A DNA stretch of 64,000 bases, taken from contig NZ_BDBL01000016.1 of the NCBI RefSeq assembly GCF_001612965.1, forward strand, positions 62,001 through 126,000, written 5' to 3'. Shown piece after piece: positions 34,175 through 43,335 of this stretch. Position numbers and translations under genes: made by a program. This stretch comes from Nocardia kruczakiae NBRC 101016 (GTDB taxonomy: Bacteria; Actinomycetota; Actinomycetes; Mycobacteriales; Mycobacteriaceae). How positions within the stretch are numbered: the first letter of the stretch is position 1; each line of letters starts with the position of its first letter. Under the pieces are notes generated by a model. The model searched no databases and was not told the origin of the DNA. It saw only the letters and a list, made by a program, of their open reading frames with translations.

Positions 34175-34960
34175 ATGAGCGAGTACGAGACGATCACTTT
34201 CGAGCGCACCGGCCCCATCGCCCGGATCACCCTGAACCGGCCCAAGGCCGCGAACGGTATCGACCACGTCCTCGGCCGGGAACTGGCCGATATCGCGGGA
34301 CAGTGTGTGGACGATCCCGCGCTGAAGGTGGTCGTGCTGACCGGTGCGGGCAGGTTCTTCTCCGCCGGCGGCGACCTCAAGGCCATGGCTGCCCAGGAAG
34401 GTGGCGCCGGCCACTACGTGAAGGGCCTGGCCGACGATCTGCACGAGGCGCTCTCGTCGTTCGCCCGGATGGATGCCCTGCTGGTCGTGGCGGTCAACGG
34501 GGTCGCCGCGGGTGCCGGATTCAGCCTGGCGATGGCCGGTGATCTGGTACTCGCGGGCGAATCGGCGGCGTTCACCATGGCCTATACCCGCGCCGGGCTG
34601 AGTCCCGACGGCGGCGCCTCCTACTATCTGCCCCGCCTGATCGGCCTGCGCCGCACGCAGGAACTGATGCTCACCAACCGCACCCTGACGGCGGCCGAGG
34701 CGCTGGACTGGAATCTCGTGCATCGCGTGGTGCCGGACGCCGAACTCGCCGCCGCCGTGGACGAACTGGTCGCGGAATTCGCGGCGGGGCCCCGGCATTC
34801 GAATGCCAGCGTCAAGAAACTCCTGCTGGTGAGCTCCTCGCACACGCTCGAGGAGCAGACCGCGCGCGAGGCGGCGTTCATCTCCGCCTGCGCCGATTCG
34901 CCCGACGGCACCGAGGGCATCGCGGCATTCCTCGGCAAGCGCGCCCCGGTCTTCGAGTGA
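34175..34960 (+). CDS. Enoyl-CoA hydratase/isomerase family protein
   Basis: A 261-residue crotonase-fold enzyme. The oxyanion-hole loops are present at FFSAGGDLKAM and NGVAAGAGFSLAM. The acidic positions of crotonase are replaced or shifted: the segment reads GLSPDGGASYYLPRLIG, with Asp in SPDGG as a usual acid in isomerase-like members. It is probably involved in beta-oxidation or a related CoA pathway, but hydratase activity itself is uncertain. The ATG at 34175 has AAAGG at a good distance; the frame runs further upstream to 34079 without support. A 130-base gap follows dinB. Confidence 0.87.
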   Translation: MSEYETITFERTGPIARITLNRPKAANGIDHVLGRELADIAGQCVDDPALKVVVLTGAGRFFSAGGDLKAMAAQEGGAGHYVKGLADDLHEALSSFARMDALLVVAVNGVAAGAGFSLAMAGDLVLAGESAAFTMAYTRAGLSPDGGASYYLPRLIGLRRTQELMLTNRTLTAAEALDWNLVHRVVPDAELAAAVDELVAEFAAGPRHSNASVKKLLLVSSSHTLEEQTAREAAFISACADSPDGTEGIAAFLGKRAPVFE

Positions 34961-35016
34961 GGGACTGAGCCGTCGCCACGAGCGAGCCCGGCCGCGGGCC
35001 ACTAGGGTGGGGTGCC

Positions 35017-37131
35017 ATGTTCTCGGCGCCCGGCTTCGCACGTGGGTGGGCGCCGGTCCCGATGTGGTCGTCTGGTCGGCGAGGCGAGGTGCGCGGAGGT
35101 CGCGGGCGCGAGGACAGGATCGGTCACGACAGCGCTCCTACCGGCGCCGTCGCGGAGATCGCGTCGTCCGCCACTCGGATCGACAGCACGACGGAGCTCG
35201 CCCCGCGCGGCTCCTCGGCCGCAGACCGCCTCGGATCGACCCGCGCGGTGCCGCGCGGCCGATCCGGCGGATTCTCGGGACCGGGCCGTACTGCGGGTTT
35301 CGCCGGTCTGCGCGCGGTGACCCGTCGTCCCGTACTGCTGGTGGCGGTACTGCTGATCCTCGCGCAGATCGGGCTGCGCGGCTGGGTGGCCGGGCGCGGC
35401 TATTTCTACTGGGACGATCTCATCCTGGTGGGCCGCGCCGACCGCTATCCGCTCTGGTCCGCCGACCTGCTGCTCTACGACCACGACGGCCACTTCATGC
35501 CGCTGGCCTTCGCCACCGCGTGGGTGGTGACCCGGATCGCGCCGCTGCAATGGGCAGGGCCGGTGGTGACCATGCTGCTGCTGCAGCTCGCGGCCTCGGT
35601 CGCGGTGTTGCGCATGCTGCTGGTACTCGTTCCACGGCGAGCCGGTGCGATCCGCTGGGCCGTGCTGATTCCCTTGATCGGTTATCTGTTCTGTCCGCTG
35701 ACCCTTCCGGCATTCGCCTGGTGGTCGGCATCGCTGAACGCCCTGCCGCTGCAGTTCGCGCTGGCATGGGTGATCGCGGATGCGGTGCTGCTGGTGCGCA
35801 CCGGCCGAGGCTGCTATGCGGTCTCCGGTGTGCTGGTGCTGCTCGTAGGGCTGTTGTTCTTCGAAAAAGCGGTGGTGGTGCCGTTCGTCGCGTTCGCTGT
35901 CGCGGTGCTGGAGCGCTACATCGTCGGCGGCCCGAGCGGGTGGGCATCGATTCGCGACGTGGCGCGCGCGGGCGCGGCGCTGTGGGCCGGTTCGGCGTTG
36001 ATCCTGGCGGGCTGGGGCGCGGCCTATCTCACCGTCGCCGACCACATCGCGGTCGACACCAGCCTGGCCGGGGCGCGGCGACTTCTGCACAGCGCCACCT
36101 CCCTGGGGATCGTCCCGACCCTGGTCGGCGGGCCGTGGGTGTGGGCGCGCTGGCTGCCGTCGACACCGTGGGCCACGCCGCCGGGATGGACCGTGGTGCC
36201 CGCCTGGCTGATCCTCGCCGTGATGGTCCTGGTGACACTGCGACTGCGCCGCCGCGTGCTACCGGTGTGGATCCTGGTCGCGGGATACGTTCTGGCCGTT
36301 GCGCTTCCGATCGTCCTGATCCGCGGTGGCCCCAATACCGCCGCCGAACTCATGCAGTCGCTGCGCTATCTGGCCGACGTGGCGGTGGTGCTGGCAGCGG
36401 CAACCGCTCTGCTGCTGGCTGCGCGGCCGCGAACGACGAGCCGGCACACGGACGCGATCGGACCGAGATCACCTGCTCCGGTGCGGGCTTCGCGAGCAGT
36501 CGCGATCGTGCTGACAGCGGCCTTCGTAGTGAGCAGCGTCTACACGACCGTCTCGTTCGCGCGCTCGTGGGAAATCTCCCCCACGCGCACGTATCTCACG
36601 AATGCCCGTGCGGCCTTCGCGGATCATGACGGCGCACCGCTGCTGGAGCAGGAGGTGCCGTGGGGTGTGCTGACGCCGATGACCTATCCGCAGAATCTCG
36701 CCGCCCAGGTGCTGGGCCCGATCGCCCCGGACGGTGCTTTCGGCACTTCCACACCGCACCTGCGGATGATCAACGACGACGGTGAATTCGTCGATGCCTC
36801 GGTCTGGTGGAATCGCCGCATCCTCGCCGGTCCCGAACCCGGCTGCGGATACCGCATCGACGGCTCCGACCCGGTGGCGCTGTGGCTGGACGGGCCCATG
36901 CTCGAGCACGGGTGGACCGCGCAGATCAACTATTTCGCGGATCGGGACGGACGCCTCACCGTGGCGATGGAACACGGCGAGGCGGTGGTGGCGCCGGTGC
37001 GTGCGGGTGTCCACACGGTGTTCGTCCATGTGGTCGGCAGTGGTGAGGTGTTGCGAATCGGTTCTCGCACACCAGGTTTGGATGTGTGTGTCGGCGTCGG
37101 TCCGGTAGGGGTCGCCGCATTCGGACAGTGA
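35017..37131 (+). CDS. Large polytopic membrane protein, possible GT-C-like
   Basis: A 704-residue integral membrane protein. About 95 polar N-terminal residues precede 10-12 hydrophobic helices beginning at PVLLVAVLLILAQIGLRGWVAGRG. The first periplasmic loop reads RGYFYWDDLILVGRA, and an acidic pair in this place is seen in GT-C-type mannosyl/arabinosyltransferases that use lipid-linked sugars, so that fold is possible. The last 200 residues form a soluble extracytoplasmic domain (from about SARSWEISPTRTYL) with two cysteines. The ATG at 35017 follows GGTGGGG. I do not recognise a specific family, and the function is unknown. Confidence 0.65.
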   Translation: MFSAPGFARGWAPVPMWSSGRRGEVRGGRGREDRIGHDSAPTGAVAEIASSATRIDSTTELAPRGSSAADRLGSTRAVPRGRSGGFSGPGRTAGFAGLRAVTRRPVLLVAVLLILAQIGLRGWVAGRGYFYWDDLILVGRADRYPLWSADLLLYDHDGHFMPLAFATAWVVTRIAPLQWAGPVVTMLLLQLAASVAVLRMLLVLVPRRAGAIRWAVLIPLIGYLFCPLTLPAFAWWSASLNALPLQFALAWVIADAVLLVRTGRGCYAVSGVLVLLVGLLFFEKAVVVPFVAFAVAVLERYIVGGPSGWASIRDVARAGAALWAGSALILAGWGAAYLTVADHIAVDTSLAGARRLLHSATSLGIVPTLVGGPWVWARWLPSTPWATPPGWTVVPAWLILAVMVLVTLRLRRRVLPVWILVAGYVLAVALPIVLIRGGPNTAAELMQSLRYLADVAVVLAAATALLLAARPRTTSRHTDAIGPRSPAPVRASRAVAIVLTAAFVVSSVYTTVSFARSWEISPTRTYLTNARAAFADHDGAPLLEQEVPWGVLTPMTYPQNLAAQVLGPIAPDGAFGTSTPHLRMINDDGEFVDASVWWNRRILAGPEPGCGYRIDGSDPVALWLDGPMLEHGWTAQINYFADRDGRLTVAMEHGEAVVAPVRAGVHTVFVHVVGSGEVLRIGSRTPGLDVCVGVGPVGVAAFGQ

Positions 37132-37207
37132 TCGCCGACGGGCCGAACGGGGTGCGGCGGCAAGTCGGTCGTAGCCGCGAGGCGTCCGCCCTCCTATGCT
37201 CGGACGC

Positions 37208-38203
37208 ATGCAGTTCCAGGCGATGGTTGCGCACGAGACCGACGACGGCGTGGTACTGGCCCGCGAGGAGGTGGGCGAGGACTTCCTCGGGCCGGGCACG
37301 GTGACGATCAAGGTGCACTATTCGAGTGCGAACTTCAAGGACGGGCTGGCCATCACTCCGCGCGGCGGCGTGGTGCGCAAGTACCCGATCATTCCCGGTA
37401 TCGACCTGACCGGCGAGGTCGTGGCCTCCGAGGACGCCGCCTTCACGGTGGGCGATCTCGTGATCGCGCACGGTTACGAGATCGGCGTCGCGCACAACGG
37501 CGGCTTCGCCGAATACGCGCGCGTACCCGCCGAATGGGTGGTCAAGCTGGAGGGCCTGAGCCCGCGCGAGGCAGCGGCCCTCGGCACGGCCGGATTCACC
37601 GCGGCCATGAGCGTGCAGGCGCTGCTCGACCGCGGACTGGCCCCGGGCGACGGGCCGGTGCTGGTGACCGGTGCGACCGGCGGCGTCGGCAGTGTCGCGG
37701 TGGACATCCTGTCCGGCCTCGGCTACGAGGTCACCGCCTCCACCGGAAAGACCGATGCGGGCGAGCTGCTGTCCACCCTCGGTGCGGCCGCGGTGATCGG
37801 CCGCCTGCCCGAGGATCCGGACGCGAAGCCTCGCCCGCTGGGTAAGGCGCAGTGGGCCGGCGCGGTGGACAGCGTCGGTGGTAAATCGCTCGCCCACATC
37901 CTCAGCACCGTCCGCTACGGCGGGTCGGTGGCAGTCAGCGGTCTGACCGGCGGGACCGAACTGCCCACCACCGTCATGCCTTTCATCCTGCGTGGAGTCG
38001 GCCTGCTCGGCATCGATTCGGTGAACTTCCCGATCGACCAGCGGCGCGCGCTGTGGGCCCGGCTCGGCAAGGACCTGAAGCCCCGGCATCTGTCGACGCT
38101 CGAGAACATCGCGCCGATCACCGAGGCCGAGGCGGTGCTGCACGCCATCCGCGGCGGGCACCACTCCGGCCGCACCGTTCTGGCGGTAGCCGGCGAATTC
38201 TGA
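37208..38203 (+). CDS. acuI: Acryloyl-CoA reductase / quinone oxidoreductase YhdH-AcuI family
   Basis: A 331-residue zinc-free medium-chain reductase. Key segments are SSANFKDGLAITPRGGVVRKYPIIPGIDLTGEV, LGTAGFTAAMSV, and the nucleotide site VLVTGATGGVGSVAVDIL, followed by an acidic-free binding loop typical of NADPH preference (ASTGKTDAGELL). These match AcuI/YhdH proteins, which reduce acryloyl-CoA and related enoyl-CoA. The ATG at 37208 is chosen over the longer frame (37196) because the fold begins there. It is separated from the TetR/MFS pair by 87 bases. The exact acyl substrate is inferred. Confidence 0.85.
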   Translation: MQFQAMVAHETDDGVVLAREEVGEDFLGPGTVTIKVHYSSANFKDGLAITPRGGVVRKYPIIPGIDLTGEVVASEDAAFTVGDLVIAHGYEIGVAHNGGFAEYARVPAEWVVKLEGLSPREAAALGTAGFTAAMSVQALLDRGLAPGDGPVLVTGATGGVGSVAVDILSGLGYEVTASTGKTDAGELLSTLGAAAVIGRLPEDPDAKPRPLGKAQWAGAVDSVGGKSLAHILSTVRYGGSVAVSGLTGGTELPTTVMPFILRGVGLLGIDSVNFPIDQRRALWARLGKDLKPRHLSTLENIAPITEAEAVLHAIRGGHHSGRTVLAVAGEF

Positions 38204-38251
38204 TCGAGCGGCGGGCGCCGGATCGAACGCCCGCCATTCGCTCCCTTACGG

Positions 38252-38275
38252 TTTTGAACTGATCTATCCAAAATG
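38252..38275. promoter_or_regulatory. Operator copy 1 ahead of the TetR gene
   Basis: A 24-base site beginning TTTTGAACTGA and ending ATCCAAAATG, an imperfect inverted repeat (TTTTG/CAAAA outer arms). It matches the site at 38927-38950 at 21 of 24 positions, differing only in the three central bases. It lies 15 bases ahead of the TetR start, so autorepression is expected. Confidence 0.75.
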
Positions 38276-38290
38276 TGTTAGCCTGACCGC

Positions 38291-38863
38291 ATGGCACGAC
38301 CCAAGCAGTTCGACGAACCGGGGGCGGTGGACGCGGCCATGCGCGCTTTCTGGAGCGCTGGTTACGAGGGCACGTCCACCCAGGACCTCTGTGCCGCCAC
38401 GGGTCTGGGCCGCTCGAGTATCTACAACACCTTCACCAGCAAGCACGACCTGTTCGAGCGGGCGCTGCGGCGGTACATGGAGTTCAAGAACGCGGATACG
38501 TTCGAACTGCTCGACGGTCCCGGTTCGGTGCGCGACAAGATCGAGGCGCTGCTGCGGCGTGTGGTGGATGCGCCCGAGGGCGATCCGCTGGGATGTCTGG
38601 TCGTGAACACGACGGTCGAGAGGGGTCCCCGCGATCCCGAGGTCGCCGCCATGCTGCGTGCCGATCTGGATCGTCGGATGTCCGCGCTGGTCGGCGTAAT
38701 TCGCGCCGGGCAGGCGTCGGGTGAGGTCGACGAGCGAGCCGATCCGTCCGATCTGGCCCAATTCGTCGTCGCCACCATCGGCGGTATGCGGGTCGCGGCG
38801 CGCGGCGGCGCCTCCCGAAACACATTGGCCGGTATCGCAAAGGTCGCGCTGCGCTGCCTCTGA
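38291..38863 (+). CDS. TetR family regulator of the adjacent MFS exporter
   Basis: A 190-residue TetR protein. The DNA-binding domain is unmistakable at residues 1-52 (KQFDEPGAVDAAMRAFWSAGYEGTSTQDLCAATGLGRSSIYNTFTSKHDLF). The C-terminal domain includes GDPLGCLVVNTTVERG, a segment shared with regulators of drug-efflux and detoxification genes. Operator copies lie immediately ahead of this gene and ahead of the MFS gene that follows 100 bases later, so it most likely represses both. The inducer is unknown. Confidence 0.9.
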   Translation: MARPKQFDEPGAVDAAMRAFWSAGYEGTSTQDLCAATGLGRSSIYNTFTSKHDLFERALRRYMEFKNADTFELLDGPGSVRDKIEALLRRVVDAPEGDPLGCLVVNTTVERGPRDPEVAAMLRADLDRRMSALVGVIRAGQASGEVDERADPSDLAQFVVATIGGMRVAARGGASRNTLAGIAKVALRCL

Positions 38864-38926
38864 TCGATCGGCCGGGACGGTCCGTCACCTCTTCCCGGCG
38901 GTGAGTCGCGGCTACGTATGCCTTTG

Positions 38927-38950
38927 TTTTGAACTGAATGATCCAAAATG
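38927..38950. promoter_or_regulatory. Operator copy 2 ahead of the MFS gene
   Basis: Same 24-base site as 38252-38275 except for the three central bases (ATG instead of TCT). It overlaps the likely promoter of the exporter gene, whose ATG is 13 bases downstream. Confidence 0.75.
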
Positions 38951-38963
38951 AGAGGGAACCGAC

Positions 38964-40223
38964 ATGCCTTCGGCGGTATACATATTGGGCCTGGCGATAT
39001 TCGCGCAGGGCACCTCGGAGATGATGTTGTCCGGCCTGCTCACGGGAATGGCCTCCGATCTCGGCGTCACCGTTCCGCAAGCCGGACTGCTGATTTCGGC
39101 CTTCGCCGTCGGCATGCTGGTGGGCGCGCCGATTCTGGCCGTCGTCACGGCGCGCTGGTCGCGGCGCACCGCCCTGCTCGCCTTCCTCGCCGTCTTCGTC
39201 GCCTCCCACGTCGTCGCGGCGCTGACCTCCGACTACGGCGTTCTCGTCGGCACCCGTGTCGTCGGCGCCTTCGTCTACGCGGGATTCTGGTCGGCAGCCG
39301 CGGCGACCGCGGTCGGATTGGTACCGCCGACAGCGCGCGGGCGGGCGATGAGCGTCGTCGCGGGCGGCCTGACCATCGCGACCATTCTCGGCCTCCCCGC
39401 CGGCACCTTCATCGGTCAGCATCTGGGCTGGCGGGCGGCGTTCTGGGTGGTGGCGGCCGGATGCGCGCTGGTGATGGTCGCGGTGGCGATCGCGGTGCCC
39501 GAACAGCGCGGCGAGCAGGCGCCGCCGGTGCGAAAGGAATTGCGCGCCTTGGCCACCCGTCCGGTCGCACTGCTGTACGGCACCACCGTGACGGCCACCG
39601 CCGCGCTGCTGGTCACCTTCGGCTACCTCGGCGCCCTGCTCACCGAGACGACCGGGATCGGCGAGAATTGGGTGCCGGTGGTGCTGGGCGTCTACGGCCT
39701 CGGCTCGTTCGCCGGCATCGCGATCGGCGGACGCACCGCGGACGCACATCCGCTGCGCAGCCTCACCGTCGGAATCTCGGGTCTGGTGCTCGCCTCGGTG
39801 GTACTCGCGCTGACCGCGCACTATGGGGCGGCGGTCGTCGTGGTGTCGTTCCTGTTGGGCGCCTTCGGTTTCGGGACCAACCCGGTATTGAACAGCCGGG
39901 TCTTCGCCCTCGCCCCGGCCGCCGGAACGCTCGGCGCGGCGGGCAATGTGATGTCGTTCAACATCGGCATCACCCTCGGCCCCTGGCTGGGCGGACTGGC
40001 CATCGGCGCGGGCGCGGACTACTCGGTGGTGGGCTGGATCGGCGCGGGACTGGGCGTGCTCGCGTTGGGCCTGGTCGGGCTGAGCCGGACCGCGGGTAAG
40101 CCGCGTTCGGGTACGGCGGATCGCTCCGATACGGCGGAAATCGCGGGACCGTCGACTGCCGGCACATCCCGGAGATCCGCGGCTGCCGACGACAGTGCGG
40201 CTGTCGTCCCGGCGGGATTGTAG
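38964..40223 (+). CDS. MFS drug exporter, chloramphenicol-resistance-like
   Basis: A 419-residue major facilitator with 12 hydrophobic helices. Features of the Cml/CmlR/PbuE-like 12-helix group are visible: MPSAVYILGLAIFAQGTSEMMLSGLL at the first helix (the TSEFM-like motif), the loop VVTARWSRRTALL, helix 4 GTRVVGAFVYAGFW, and helix 5 with VAGGLTIATILGLPAGTFIGQHLGWRAAF. The C-terminus is a polar Ser/Ala-rich tail of about 45 residues. It is preceded by GAGAGGG and an operator shared with the TetR gene. Export of a small drug or metabolite by proton antiport is the family role. Confidence 0.88.
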   Translation: MPSAVYILGLAIFAQGTSEMMLSGLLTGMASDLGVTVPQAGLLISAFAVGMLVGAPILAVVTARWSRRTALLAFLAVFVASHVVAALTSDYGVLVGTRVVGAFVYAGFWSAAAATAVGLVPPTARGRAMSVVAGGLTIATILGLPAGTFIGQHLGWRAAFWVVAAGCALVMVAVAIAVPEQRGEQAPPVRKELRALATRPVALLYGTTVTATAALLVTFGYLGALLTETTGIGENWVPVVLGVYGLGSFAGIAIGGRTADAHPLRSLTVGISGLVLASVVLALTAHYGAAVVVVSFLLGAFGFGTNPVLNSRVFALAPAAGTLGAAGNVMSFNIGITLGPWLGGLAIGAGADYSVVGWIGAGLGVLALGLVGLSRTAGKPRSGTADRSDTAEIAGPSTAGTSRRSAAADDSAAVVPAGL

Positions 40224-40272
40224 GAAAGGTTTCCGGCGCGGAGGTGCGAACCGCATCTCCGCGCCGAACACC

Positions 40273-42153
<1,881 letters not shown>

Positions 42154-42208
42154 CCGCATCTCCTTCCGCTGCCGGGTTCATTCAACCCCGGGCCACCGAC
42201 ATTAAGAC

Positions 42209-42224
42209 CTCAACAAAGGTTGAG
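42209..42224. promoter_or_regulatory. Inverted repeat CTCAAC / GTTGAG ahead of the ABC exporter
   Basis: CTCAAC (42209-42214) and GTTGAG (42219-42224) are perfect 6-bp arms separated by AAAG, between the exporter and the divergent quinone reductase. The CCTCAA/TTGAG half-sites recall MerR-family operators, which lie inside the spacer of long promoters; no MerR gene is adjacent. Confidence 0.45.
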
Positions 42225-42323
42225 AGCAAGTAGTCCCGGTTCGCCACGAGCGAAACGCGCCGGGTGACGTGCGCTGCGGCGCTGCGCCCGGCTGCCGGTC
42301 GCCGGCCTCCTAAGGTCGAGGTC

Positions 42324-43241
42324 ATGTCGTCGAACCACAGCATGCGAGCGATCCAGTACGAGCGAGTGGGCGGGCCGGAGGTGTTGGCGCAGGTGGAGGT
42401 GCCGATTCCGGACCCCGCCGGAGATCGGGTGCGGGTGGCGATCCGGGCGGCCGGGGTCAATCCGGCCGATTGGAAGATGCGCGCCGGTCTGATGCCCGGT
42501 CCGCCCGGATTCCCCCGCCGTGCCGGATTCGAGATCGCCGGCGTGGTCGACGCCGCCGGACCCGAGGCCCGGTTCCGGCCCGGTGACGAGGTGCTGGGCT
42601 GGGCTCAGGGCGGTGGCTACGCGGAGTACGCGCTGGCCAACCAGATCGTCGCCAAACCGGCCGAGCTGTCGTTCGCCGAGGCCGCCGCCATCCCGGTCGC
42701 CGCCAATACGGCGGGTACCGGCCTGGACGAACTGGCCGTGAAGTCGGGCGAGACGTTGCTGGTGAACGGCGCCTCCGGCGCGGTCGGCGCGTTCGTGGTG
42801 CAGCTGGCCCGGGCTCGCGGCGCTACGGTCGTCGGCACCGCCTCGGCCGCCAACCAGGAGATCGTGCGCACGCTGGGGGCGATCCCGACCACCTACGGTC
42901 CCGGCGTCGCCGAGCGCGTGCGCGAGCTGGCGCCGCACGGGGTCGACGCCGTCTACGACTGCGCCGGTCACGGATTCCTCGACGCCGCAATCGAATTGCG
43001 TGGCGGTACCGATCGGATCATCACCATCGCCGATGGCGCCGCCGCCGACAAGGGCATCACCTTCTTCGCTCGAACCGGCGGCCCCGCCCTCGACATCGTG
43101 GCACGCGTCGCCCAGGCGGTCGCCGCGGGCGAATTCCGCCTCCCCGGGGCTGCGCGTACCTACCCGCTGTCCGAGGCCGCCGCCGCTCAGCGCGACAGCG
43201 AAACCGGTCACGGACTCGGCAAGATAGTCCTGCTCCCGTAA
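42324..43241 (+). CDS. NADP-dependent quinone oxidoreductase (MDR family)
   Basis: A 305-residue zinc-independent medium-chain reductase. The N-terminal catalytic domain begins MRAIQYERVGGPEVL and contains RAAGVNPADWKMRAG; the nucleotide site is LLVNGASGAVGAFVVQLARARGATVVGTAS. These are the hallmarks of QOR-like quinone or enal reductases. The ATG at 42324 has AAGG upstream; the ATG at 42342, closer to the conserved start, is possible. It ends 94 bases before the next gene. It may help detoxify what the neighbouring exporter removes, but that is only neighbourhood inference. Confidence 0.87.
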   Translation: MSSNHSMRAIQYERVGGPEVLAQVEVPIPDPAGDRVRVAIRAAGVNPADWKMRAGLMPGPPGFPRRAGFEIAGVVDAAGPEARFRPGDEVLGWAQGGGYAEYALANQIVAKPAELSFAEAAAIPVAANTAGTGLDELAVKSGETLLVNGASGAVGAFVVQLARARGATVVGTASAANQEIVRTLGAIPTTYGPGVAERVRELAPHGVDAVYDCAGHGFLDAAIELRGGTDRIITIADGAAADKGITFFARTGGPALDIVARVAQAVAAGEFRLPGAARTYPLSEAAAAQRDSETGHGLGKIVLLP

Positions 43242-43335
43242 CGGGCTCGGCGGCACGCGGCGGTCGTACGGGTCTCGCCGTGCGTGGCGATCCCGGGCGG
43301 TGAGCGGACGGGTGCGCGCGTTCTACGCTGGCGAT

